A DNA stretch of 64,000 nucleotides from CBDHDN01 sp965261585 (GTDB lineage Bacteria; Pseudomonadota; Alphaproteobacteria; UBA6615): positions 62,001 to 126,000 of the forward strand of contig CBDHDN010000069.1 of NCBI GenBank assembly GCA_965261585.1, read 5' to 3'. Positions within the stretch are counted from its first letter, which is position 1. Each line of letters begins with the position of its first letter. Shown here piece after piece: positions 17,606 through 25,861 of the stretch. The translations under genes were made by a program, and so were the position numbers. The notes below the pieces were generated by a model. The model had not been told where the DNA came from. It did no database searches and saw nothing but the letters and a program-made list of their open reading frames with translations.

Positions 17606-18157
17606 ATGCTCAGCGAGATTAGGGCGATCTACGAGAACCGCGGCGCGGCGCTCTATGGCGAGGAGGCCGTCTCTCAGCTCCAGCACGGGCTGCAATGTGC
17701 CGCGCTGGCCGTGGGCGAGGGCGCGCCGCCGGCATTGATCACGGCGGCGCTGCTGCACGACATCGGCCATCTGCTCGGCAGCGGCGACGCCGGGCTCGCG
17801 CTGCGCGGCATCGACGGCCGCCATGAACGGACCGGCGCGGCCTTTCTGCGCCGCTGGTTCGGTCCCGAGGTGACCGAGCCGATCCGCCTGCACGTCGCCG
17901 CCAAAGCCTATCTCTGCGCCACCGAGGACGGCTACCTCGGCTCGCTGAGCGCCGTGTCGGACCGGTCGCTGGCGCTGCAGGGCGGTGTCATGTCGCCGGC
18001 CCGGGCCGAGCAGTTCGGGCGAACGCCCTTCGCCGCCGGTGCCATCAAAGTCCGGCGCTGGGACGACCGCGGCAAGGACCCGGCGGCCGAGACGCCGGAT
18101 TTTGCAACGTTCCTGTCGATCGCCGAGGCCGCCGCAACCGGTCCGGCGGCGTCTTAG
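17606..18157 (+). CDS. HD-domain phosphohydrolase, PhnZ-like
   Basis: A 183-residue HD-superfamily protein. Metal-binding residues are visible in order: QHGLQCA, ALLHDIGHLL (the HD pair), GRHERTGAAFL, IRLHVAAKAYLC and later SDRSLALQGG. Together with the RRWDD segment near the end, this matches the group that includes PhnZ, a mixed-valent di-iron oxygenase that cleaves a hydroxylated phosphonate. Other members act on inositol or unknown substrates. ATG follows AGGA by five bases. It is divergent from the SDR and converges with oppF, overlapping its stop by four bases. No phosphonate genes are adjacent, so the substrate is uncertain. Confidence 0.8.
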   Translation: MLSEIRAIYENRGAALYGEEAVSQLQHGLQCAALAVGEGAPPALITAALLHDIGHLLGSGDAGLALRGIDGRHERTGAAFLRRWFGPEVTEPIRLHVAAKAYLCATEDGYLGSLSAVSDRSLALQGGVMSPARAEQFGRTPFAAGAIKVRRWDDRGKDPAAETPDFATFLSIAEAAATGPAAS

Positions 18158-19217
18158 CGCTCGGTAGTCGCGTCACCCGCCGACTCGATGCCCGCCAGGT
18201 CCAGCTCGTGGGCCCGGTGGCAGCTGACGAAGTGGCCGGGCGCTGCTTCCTCCAGCACCGGCTGCTCGCGCTTGCAGCGGTCGGTCGCGTAGGCGCAGCG
18301 CGGGTGGAAGTAACAGCCCGACGGCGGATTTGCCGGGCTCGGGACCTCGCCCTCCAAGGGCGTCATGCCGGAGCGGACGCGCGGGTCGGCGACCGGTACG
18401 GCGGACAGCAGGGCCGCCGTGTAGGGGTGCTTGGGCGCGGCGAAGAGCGCGTCGGTCGGCGCCATCTCGACGATCTTGCCGACATACATGACCGTCACCT
18501 GGTCGCAGATGTGCTTCACGACGCTCAGATCATGGGCGACGAACAGGTAAGTCAGGTTGAGCTCGCGCTGCAGCTTCAGCAGCAGGTTCAAGACCTGGGC
18601 CTGCACCGAGACATCGAGGGCGGAGACCGGCTCGTCGGCGACGACCAGGCGCGGGTTTGAGCGCCAGCGCCCGGGCAATGACGATGCGCTGGCGCTGGCC
18701 GCCGGAGAATGCGTGGGGGAAGCGCTGCATGTATTCCGGCCGCAGCCCGACGATGCGCAACAGCTCCGCGACCCGTTCCGTGCGCGCCGCCCGATTGCGC
18801 ATGTGGTTGATGACCAGCAGCGGCTCGCCGACGATGTCCAGCAGGTTCATGCGCGGGTTGAGGGACGCATAGGGGTCCTGGAAGATCATCTGCATCTCGC
18901 GGCGCAAGGCGCGCATCTCGCCCTCCGGCAGGGTGGCGATGTCGACGACCTCGCCGGAGCCCTTGCGGAACAGGATCTCGCCGCCGGTCGAGCCCATGGC
19001 GCGCAGGATGCAGCGCGCCGTCGTCGTCTTGCCGCAGCCGCTTTCCGCCGACCAGGCCCAGCGTCTCGCCTTCGTTGATGGCGAACGTCACGTCGTCGAC
19101 GGCGCGCACCTGGCCGACGACCTTGCGCAGGAAGCCCTTCCTGATCGGGAAGTATTTCACCAAATTGTTGACCCGCAGCAGTGCCCGATCGGTCGCGCCG
19201 GATGCGTCGACTGGCAT
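18154..19217 (-). pseudogene. Oligopeptide ABC transporter ATPase, OppF-like, two frameshifts
   Basis: Second ATPase of the importer. It starts MPVDASGATDRALLRVNNLV, overlapping neither neighbour. Two single-base additions break it: GTCGGCGGAAAGC at about 19045-19050, which destroys the Walker A (GESGCGKTT becomes GGKRLRQDD), and CAAACCC at about 18656, just before Walker B (RLVVADEPVSALD). Otherwise the signature FSGGQRQR, the H-loop VAHDLS and the C-terminal oligopeptide region HPYTAALL with its Cys-rich end (CYFHPRCAYATDRC) are normal. The length is two bases over a multiple of three, as two +1 changes predict. Confidence 0.85.
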
Positions 19218-19222
19218 CAGCG

Positions 19223-20281
19223 TCAGGCCTCCTCGGCCGCGTCGTGATAGAGGAAGCAGCTGGCGGACTGCACGGCGTTGACGGGTTGCAGGACCGGCAG
19301 GCGGCGGTCGCATTTGTCGGGTATGAACGCGGCGCAGCGCGGCGAAAACGGACAGCCCGCCGGCCTGTGCAGCGGGTGCGGGATCGAGCCGACGATCGTC
19401 GGCAGCTCTGCCTTCGACGGCGCGTGCACCGTCGGGATGGATTTGAGCAGCGCCCGCGTATAGGGGTGCTGAGGGTCGTGGAAAATAGCGTCGACCGGCC
19501 CGGTCTCCATCACCCGGCCGAGATACATGACGACCACATGGTCGGCGATCTGGGCGATCACGCCGAGGTCGTGGGTGATGAAGATGATCGCCATGTGGTG
19601 ATGTTCCTGCAGCCCGCGCAGCAGGTTGAGGACTTGTGCCTGGGTCGTCACGTAGATCGCCGTCGTCGGCTCGTCGGCGATCAGCAGGCTCGGGCTGCAC
19701 GACAGCGCCATGGCGATCATGGCGCGCTGGCGCAGGCCGCCGCTCAGCTCCCATGAATACATCGGCATGCGCTCCTCGGGGCGCGGCACGCCGACCTCGA
19801 GCATGCGCGCGATGGCGATTTCCTCGGCCTGCTTCTTGCTGACCCGTCGGTGCAGCCGCACCGCCTCGATGAGCTGATTGCCGATAGTGTGCACGGGGCT
19901 GAACGCCGCCATCGGCTCCTGCGGGATCAGGGCGATCTCGCTGCCGCGGATCGCCCGCATCGCGGCGCCGCGGGCGTCCAGCGTGACGAGGTCGACGGCG
20001 TCCGCCGGCGTGTCGCCCGGCCCGTTGGCCGGCCCATCGGCCGGGCGAGGCCGGAACAGGATCCGGCCGCCGACGATCTTGCCCGGCTTCTGGATGATGC
20101 GCAGGATCGACTTGATCGTGACGCTCTTGCCGCAGCCGCTCTCACCGACGATGCCGACGACCTGGCCGGGATCGACGTCGAACGTGACGCCGTCGACGGC
20201 CTTCGCCGTGCCCTCGTCCATCATGAACCAGGTCTGCAGGTCCTGCACCGACAGGAGGGGGGCGGGGCTGTTCGCGTCCAA
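19223..20281 (-). CDS. Oligopeptide ABC transporter ATPase, OppD-like
   Basis: First ATPase of the importer, 352 residues from a TTG start that lies 10 bases after the permease stop. Walker A GESGCGKSV, Q-loop IPQEPMAAF, signature LSGGLRQR, Walker B LLIADEPTTA, H-loop FITHDLG, and the oligopeptide/dipeptide C-terminal region (HPYTRALLKS, PFSPRCAAFIPDKCD). Odd point: the D-loop reads AIYV where the family has ALDV, so the conserved Asp is Tyr. The reading frame is open, but the partner genes are broken. Confidence 0.88.
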   Translation of the reverse strand: MDANSPAPLLSVQDLQTWFMMDEGTAKAVDGVTFDVDPGQVVGIVGESGCGKSVTIKSILRIIQKPGKIVGGRILFRPRPADGPANGPGDTPADAVDLVTLDARGAAMRAIRGSEIALIPQEPMAAFSPVHTIGNQLIEAVRLHRRVSKKQAEEIAIARMLEVGVPRPEERMPMYSWELSGGLRQRAMIAMALSCSPSLLIADEPTTAIYVTTQAQVLNLLRGLQEHHHMAIIFITHDLGVIAQIADHVVVMYLGRVMETGPVDAIFHDPQHPYTRALLKSIPTVHAPSKAELPTIVGSIPHPLHRPAGCPFSPRCAAFIPDKCDRRLPVLQPVNAVQSASCFLYHDAAEEA

Positions 20282-20291
20282 GTCAACGCGC

Positions 20292-21200
20292 CTAGTGATA
20301 CGGGTCCGCGGCGTCGCGCAGGCCGTCGCCCAGGATGTTCAGCGCCAGCACCGTGATGATCACCGCCAGGCCCGGCAACAGCAGCCACGGCGCCAACGCG
20401 ATGGATTGCAGGTTCTGGGCCTCCTGCAGCAGCGTCGTCCAGCCGATCAGCGCCAGGATCGCCGTGATCGCCAGATAGGTCTGCTGGACCGACCAGGTGC
20501 GCGGCATCGCCGCGGTCAGCGCCAGCCAGATCGGGATCGGCGGGATCGACTGCAAGAGCTCGACGAAGCGCTGGATGACCATGTCGGCGAGGCCACCGAA
20601 ATAGCCGGAGATGCCGCCCAGCGTGATGCCCAGGATCGTCGAGAGGGCGACCGCGACGAGGCCGATCGACAGCGACACCTGGGTGCCGTGCATCAGGCGC
20701 GACCACTGATCGCGGCCCAGCCGGTCGGTGCCCAGCACATGCACGGCCGGGTCCTCCGGATTGGCCGGGACGATCAGGTGAATGTTCGTCCGGATCAGCC
20801 ACAGCGCCTTGTATTCATAGCCCGTGCCGAACAGGCGCAGCGGGATCTTGCGGTCCTCGTCGATCGTCCACTCCATGCGCAGCGACCGCGGATTGCGCGC
20901 GCCCGTGACGGCCTTGGCGAAGAGGGTGGGTCCACCGTCCCAAAAGTGCAGGCCCTGCGGCGGGATGAACGAGCCCTTGGTTTCGCTTTGCTGCGGCGGC
21001 TGGGTCGAGAAAAAGCCGGGCAACAGGGCGACGATGGCGATGAAGATGACGATCGCGCCGGCGATCGGGGCCAGCCGGTGCTTCTTGAAGCGCCACCAGA
21101 CGAGCTTCCAGTTCGGCGCCACCGAAACAGCGTCGGCCGCCTCGGGCACGTCCGCGGCGATGGCCGCCGGCGATGCGTTCGGGCTCGTCGTGTCCGCCAT
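20292..21200 (-). CDS. Oligopeptide ABC permease, OppC-like, with internal in-frame deletion
   Basis: Inner-membrane permease, 302 residues, of the subgroup with a long periplasmic insert (FWDGGPTLFAKAVTGARNPR, LGTDRLGRDQWSRLMHG). After ITAILALIGWT the sequence jumps straight to TLLQEAQNLQSIALAPWLLL, the last helix. In relatives, about 75-80 residues lie between these, including the cytoplasmic EAA loop that couples to the ATPase and two membrane segments. The deletion is in frame. The protein should therefore not dock its ATPases. Start ATG at 21200; it overlaps nothing and is followed by oppD. Confidence 0.85.
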   Translation of the reverse strand: MADTTSPNASPAAIAADVPEAADAVSVAPNWKLVWWRFKKHRLAPIAGAIVIFIAIVALLPGFFSTQPPQQSETKGSFIPPQGLHFWDGGPTLFAKAVTGARNPRSLRMEWTIDEDRKIPLRLFGTGYEYKALWLIRTNIHLIVPANPEDPAVHVLGTDRLGRDQWSRLMHGTQVSLSIGLVAVALSTILGITLGGISGYFGGLADMVIQRFVELLQSIPPIPIWLALTAAMPRTWSVQQTYLAITAILALIGWTTLLQEAQNLQSIALAPWLLLPGLAVIITVLALNILGDGLRDAADPYH

Positions 21201-21225
21201 GATCTAGGCCTCGCTCCTGGCGGTT

Positions 21226-21335
21226 GGACCCCCCACCCCAACCCCCCCCCCCCTTGGGGGGAGGGAGGAATGAGGACGGGTTGGACGTCTCCCTCCCCCC
21301 AAGGGGGGGAGGGTCGGGGAGGGGGGTGAAAAGGA
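21226..21335. repeat. G/C-tract inverted repeat between oppB and oppC
   Basis: The gap contains a perfect-looking palindrome: ccccttggggggagggag on the left and ctccctccccccaagggg on the right, about 30 bases apart, flanked by further C and G tracts (a C run just after 21240 and a G run near 21320). On RNA it would form a strong hairpin inside the operon. It resembles intergenic repeats rather than a terminator, since no U tract follows. Confidence 0.6.
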
Positions 21336-21350
21336 AAGCGCGTCCGAACA

Positions 21351-22340
21351 CTACGACTTCCCCATGCGGATGCGCGGGTCGAGCCACGCCAGCAGGATGT
21401 CGGACAACAGCGTGCCGAGGACCGCGATGGCGAAATAGATCAACACGATCGTGCCCGCCAGGAACATGTCCTGGCTGATCAGCGAGCGCAGTAGCATCGG
21501 CCCGATCGTCGGCAGGTTGAGCACCGTGGCGACGATCAGGCTGCCGGAAAATATCAGCGGCAAATACCAGCCCAGGCTGCTGACCAGCGGGTTGATGGCC
21601 AGGCGCACCGGGTACTTCAGCACCAGCCGCAACTCCGACATACCCTTGGCGCGCGCCATCTCCATGTACGGCTTGTTCAGCTCGTCCAGCAGGTTGGCGC
21701 GCATGATGCGGGCGAGCCGCGCGGTGCCGTCCAGCCCCAGGATGACGATCGGCAACCAGATGTGCTTGCCCAGGTCGGCCAGCCGGGCGGCGCTCCATGG
21801 CGCGTCCAAATACTCCGGCGAGAACAGCCCTGTTATGGTGATGCCGAGCTTGGAAAAGGCCAGCCACATCAGGATCAGCGCCGTCATGAACGTCGGCGTG
21901 GCGACGCCGATGTAATTGAACACGGTGAAGAAGTAGTCGAGGAACGAGTACTGGCGGGTCGCCGAGACGATGCCGATCGGCACCGCCACCGCGAACGTGA
22001 ACAGCAGCGTGAACAGGCGCAGCAGGACCGTCAGCAACAGCCGCTGGCCGATCAGCTCCGAGATCGGCTTCTGAAAGTCCAACGAGACGCCCAGGTCGCC
22101 CTGGAGGATGCGTGTGAACCACTTCAAGTATTGGACGTAGAGCGGCCGGTCGAGGCCGTAGAGCTCGCGCAGGGCGTCGATCTGGAGCTGATCCATCGAC
22201 GATCCCGAGGCCGCGAGCTCGGCGACATAGCTGGTGACGAAATCGCCCGGCGGCGCCTGGATGATCAGGAAGGCGATGATCGAAAAGACGACAATCAGCA
22301 GGGGCAGGAGCACGAGCCGCTTGGCGATGTAGGCGAGCAT
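21351..22340 (-). CDS. Oligopeptide ABC permease, OppB-like
   Basis: Inner-membrane permease, 329 residues, about six membrane segments. MLAYIAKRLVLLPLLIVVFS is the standard first helix, LYGLDRPLYVQYLKW the conserved periplasmic part, and PYMEMARAKGMSELRLVLKY the EAA loop that binds the ATPase. The C-terminus ILLAWLDPRIRMG is normal. It is the only fully intact membrane component of the importer. It lies 136 bases downstream of the disrupted binding-protein gene in the same direction. Confidence 0.9.
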   Translation of the reverse strand: MLAYIAKRLVLLPLLIVVFSIIAFLIIQAPPGDFVTSYVAELAASGSSMDQLQIDALRELYGLDRPLYVQYLKWFTRILQGDLGVSLDFQKPISELIGQRLLLTVLLRLFTLLFTFAVAVPIGIVSATRQYSFLDYFFTVFNYIGVATPTFMTALILMWLAFSKLGITITGLFSPEYLDAPWSAARLADLGKHIWLPIVILGLDGTARLARIMRANLLDELNKPYMEMARAKGMSELRLVLKYPVRLAINPLVSSLGWYLPLIFSGSLIVATVLNLPTIGPMLLRSLISQDMFLAGTIVLIYFAIAVLGTLLSDILLAWLDPRIRMGKS

Positions 22341-23828
22341 GCGCGCCGCAGCGTATCGCTATTCAGGTCGCGGGCAAACCGTCAGCCTATTGATCTTGTG
22401 GGCTGCAACCGCCCGCCCGGACCCTGGTGGGTCGGGCGGGCGGCTTGAAGCTACGTGTTGTGCACGCGGCGTTCGCTCACCGGGCGAAGAAGTACTGCTC
22501 GGGTCGCGTGTTGCCGGGCGTGCGCAGCGGCCAGTCGTTGCCGGCCACCTCGGGCACGTTCTGCAGGTCGGCATTGACGACGATGACGCCCTGCACCATC
22601 GGCGTCAGGCCGACCGTGCCGATCTCCCAGACGTTGTCGGCCCAGATCCGGAACAGCTGCTGGGCGAGCTCGATCTGACGCTCGCGGCCGGACAGTTTGG
22701 CCTCGTCGATGATGTCCATCAGCTGCTGCAGCTCGGGCGTCGGCGGGACGCCTTGCGCGCCGTTCGTCTTGATCCACTGGCGCACCAGCGGTGCCAGCGT
22801 GAGGCTGACCTCGGAGCGCGGGTCGAACTTGGGCTGGCCTGAGAACGGGAAACCGGTCGTGTCCTCGTTCCAGATCTCGATCTGCAGGTCGTTGGTATCG
22901 CGCATCGCGAAGTGGGGCGTGCGCTCGCGGATCTCGATATGGGCGCGGACACCGACCTTGGCCCAGTCCTCGACGACCAGCTGGCCGATGTCGCCCCAGC
23001 TGGCGAATGCAGGCACGACGCCGACCTCCAGGTCCATCCGATCGCCGCCGTTCGGCAGCAGGCGGAAGCCGTCGCCGTCGCGCGCCGTCAGGCCGATCCC
23101 GTCGAGGATCCCGTTGGCCTTGGCGAGGTCGCGCTGGGTGTACTTGAAGGCGTACTCGTCGCCCGGATAGTACGGGTGGAACGGCGCCGGCACGCCCTGG
23201 CGGGCCTCGCCGATGCCGAGGAACGCCAGCTCCTTGATCGCCTCGCGGTCGATCGCGTGGGACAGCGCGATGCGGAAGTCCCGGTTCTGCAGGATCGCGC
23301 CGACGGCCGCGTCGTTGTTGTAGGTCTGGTTGAACATCAAGACCGCGTCGGAGCCGCCGAACGTCGGATAGGTGACGACGCGATAGCCGCCCTTGTCCTC
23401 ATTCTCGATCAGGACCGGGAAGTTGCTCATCGCGATGTGGCGGCCCTGCATGTCGATCTGGCCACCGACCGCGGCGAGGTTGAGCGTCTCCTTGTCGGAG
23501 AAGAACGTGAATCGCACCTCGTCGAGATAGGGCAGCTGGTTGCCGTCGGCATCGACCGCGAAATAGTACGGGTTGCGGCTGATGACGAAGATCTCGTCGG
23601 CGACCGTCGAGCCTTTGGGTGCCCAGGCGGCCGTGCTCGGGCGGTTGCCGCTCAGATGCGGCAGCGCCTCGACCGCGAACAGCTCGACCCAGGTCTCGAA
23701 GCCGGCGGCCGAGACCTTGGCATCGAGCGCGGCCTTGTCCGCGAACGATGTGTGGAAATCGCGCAGGTAGTGGGCCGGCGCGTAGGTCAGGTTGTTGATC
23801 GACTTGTCGGCGCCGTCCTTGGAGCTAT

Positions 23829-25197
23829 TGTCAAAAGTTGTGTATGGGTTTGTCATGCGGCGGCGCGATCCTGGCGTTCTCCATTCACGAATTTGACGCC
23901 TCGAATGATCTCGGCGAACTGATCTGATCCATTGAGCCTCCGCCATTTCTTGCTGGCCCCCTGGCAAAGCTTGAAGACCATGGCCATCGCCGTCTTGCGT
24001 GACAGGCAACCCTTGGTCCGATAGGTGCGAAGGCGAACCGTGGCGAAGGTGCTCTCGATGGGGTTCGTCGTCCGCACATGCTTCCAATGCTCGGCGGCGA
24101 AGTCGTAGAAGCTCAGCAAGGCGTCCCGGTCCTTGGCCAGGCAGGCCGTGGCCTTTTCGTACTTCGGTCCGTAGGCTTCCAGGAAGAAGTCGAAGGCGGT
24201 CTCCGCGTCCTTCCTGGTTTCGGCCATCCAGATATCCTGCAAGTGACCCTTGGCCTTGTTCTGCCGACCCTTGGGTAGCTTGTTCAAGATATTGCCCGTC
24301 TTATGCACCCAGCAGCGCTGCTCGCGGGCGGCCCCGTAGACTTGGCGGAGCGCCTTCCAGAAGCCGAGCGCGCCATCGCCGGTCACCAGTTCCGGGCCGA
24401 TGCCGAGACCACGCCGCTTGAGATCGAGCAGCACCTCGCGCCAGGATTGTTCGCTCTCGCGGTAGCCGTCGATGATGGCGATCAACTCCTTGGTTCCGTG
24501 ATCCGTGGCGCCGATGATAACCAGGATGCATTGCTTCTCCTCTTCCAGGCGGGCGCCAAAATAGATGCCGTCGACCCAGAAGTAGACGTAGCGCTTGGCC
24601 GATAAATCACGCCGTTGCCAGCGCTCCATCTCGTCTTGCCAAACTTCCTTCAGTCGCCCGATCGTGGAGGCCGACAGACCCGGGGCCTGTGCCCCCAGCA
24701 ACGCCGCCAACGCTTCCGAGAAATCGCCGCTGGAGATGCCCCTCAAGTATAGCCACGGCAGCAAATCCTCCAGGCTCTTGGTGCGGCGCAGATAGCGCGG
24801 CAGGATCGCCGACGTGAACCGGATGGCGCCGGCACCCTCGCCGGCTCTCCGATCCCGGACACGCGGCTGACGCACGTCCACCGGGCCGATCCCGGTCTGT
24901 ATCAGCCGTTCCGGCAAGTGGCCATTGCGTACAATCCGGCGACGGCCCCGGTCATCAACCAGCGTCGCATGACCTTCCAGAAACTCGGCAACTTCAGCTT
25001 CCACGGCTTGAGCCAGCAACTCACGCGCCCCAGCTCGTAGGACTTCCGTCAACGGGTCATCCTGAAAATTCGATGGGTTCCGAAAGGCAACAACGGTATT
25101 CTCTTCCATGGCGTATCCTTCCTTGGCTTAGGTCAAGTGGTGACTGCAACAATCACCAGGATACGCCGCCCTCTTTCCAACGCCGTACACAAGATTC
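23829..25197 (-). mobile_element. IS256-family element inside the binding-protein gene
   Basis: About 1.37 kb around a Mutator-type transposase. AGCTAT flanks it on both sides (23823-23828 and 25198-25203), the probable core of an 8-9 base target duplication. The ends share TTGTGTA(T/C)GG in inverse orientation. Removing it restores the reading frame of the binding protein (RYS followed by SKDGADK). Confidence 0.85.
23853..25109 (-). CDS. IS256-family (Mutator-type) transposase
   Basis: Intact 418-residue transposase, start ATG with AAGGAAGG upstream. It begins MEENTVVAFRNPSNFQDDPL. Diagnostic segments are RNGHLPERLIQTGIGPVDVR, SLEDLLPWLYLRGISSGDF, VDGIYFGARLEEEKQCILV (first Asp), ELVTGDGALGFWKALRQVYG (second Asp), RCWVHKTGNILNKLPK and NPIESTFATVRLRTYRTKG (Glu). 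Expected to be functional. Confidence 0.93.
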   Translation of the reverse strand: MEENTVVAFRNPSNFQDDPLTEVLRAGARELLAQAVEAEVAEFLEGHATLVDDRGRRRIVRNGHLPERLIQTGIGPVDVRQPRVRDRRAGEGAGAIRFTSAILPRYLRRTKSLEDLLPWLYLRGISSGDFSEALAALLGAQAPGLSASTIGRLKEVWQDEMERWQRRDLSAKRYVYFWVDGIYFGARLEEEKQCILVIIGATDHGTKELIAIIDGYRESEQSWREVLLDLKRRGLGIGPELVTGDGALGFWKALRQVYGAAREQRCWVHKTGNILNKLPKGRQNKAKGHLQDIWMAETRKDAETAFDFFLEAYGPKYEKATACLAKDRDALLSFYDFAAEHWKHVRTTNPIESTFATVRLRTYRTKGCLSRKTAMAMVFKLCQGASKKWRRLNGSDQFAEIIRGVKFVNGERQDRAAA

Positions 25198-25861
25198 AGC
25201 TATACCTCCCGTCCTTGTTTGCCAGGTCCAGCAGGAACGCCGTATTGGGCTGACCGAACGTCCACTTGACCGTCGTCGGGTTCAGCTTCTCGACCCGCAC
25301 GACGGAGCCGTCGCCGTTCCGCATCCAACCCGGGACCGCCGGCGTCAGGTCCTTGTTCAGCAGGATGTTATCGTACCAGAACACGATGTCGTCGGCGGTA
25401 AATGGCGCGCCGTCCGACCACTTCATGCCCTCGCGCAGGAACACGGTCCATTGCGTAAAGTCGTCGTTCGATTCCCAGCCCTTGGCGACGTGGGGGATGA
25501 CCTCGCCGCCGTCGGGAGCATGGCGCACCAGGGCGTCATAGACGACACGGGTGTAGTTGTTGTGGTCCGACGGGCCCAGGAAGCCGCGGCGCAGCGTGCC
25601 GCCATATGTGCCGATCCGGTCGGCCACGTCCTGCACCAGCGGCTCCGCCGGCAGGCGCTCGGCCACGGGCGGCAAGCTGCCGCCGGCGACAAGCGCGGCG
25701 AGCGTCGGCGCTTCGCTGTAGGACTGTGCCGCGGCCGGCGCCGCCGCGCCAAGCGCCAAGCCGGCAATCAGCGACAGGTGTCGGTAACACGCGATATGTC
25801 CGGTTTATGTACCAGATGATCTGTCCGGTTTTAGAACGCCTCCAAGCCATGGAGGGAGGCG

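Larger units (their letters stand above)
22477..25793 (-). pseudogene. Oligopeptide ABC substrate-binding protein, split by IS256 and 5'-truncated
   Basis: Family 5 extracellular solute-binding protein that would deliver peptides or similar ligands. The N-terminal part (25198-25793) has a signal-like RHLSLIAGLALGAAAPAAAQ, then IGTYGGTLRRGFLGPSDHNN, GWESNDDFTQWTVFLREGMK and ADDIVFWYDN. The C-terminal part (22477-23828) carries LRDFHTSFADKA, ALSHAIDREAIKEL and the tail down to RPEQYFFAR. The two rejoin in frame across an AGCTAT repeat when the IS256 element is removed. The start codon is missing because a second IS ends at 25797, just upstream. First gene of the five-gene importer operon. Confidence 0.85.
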
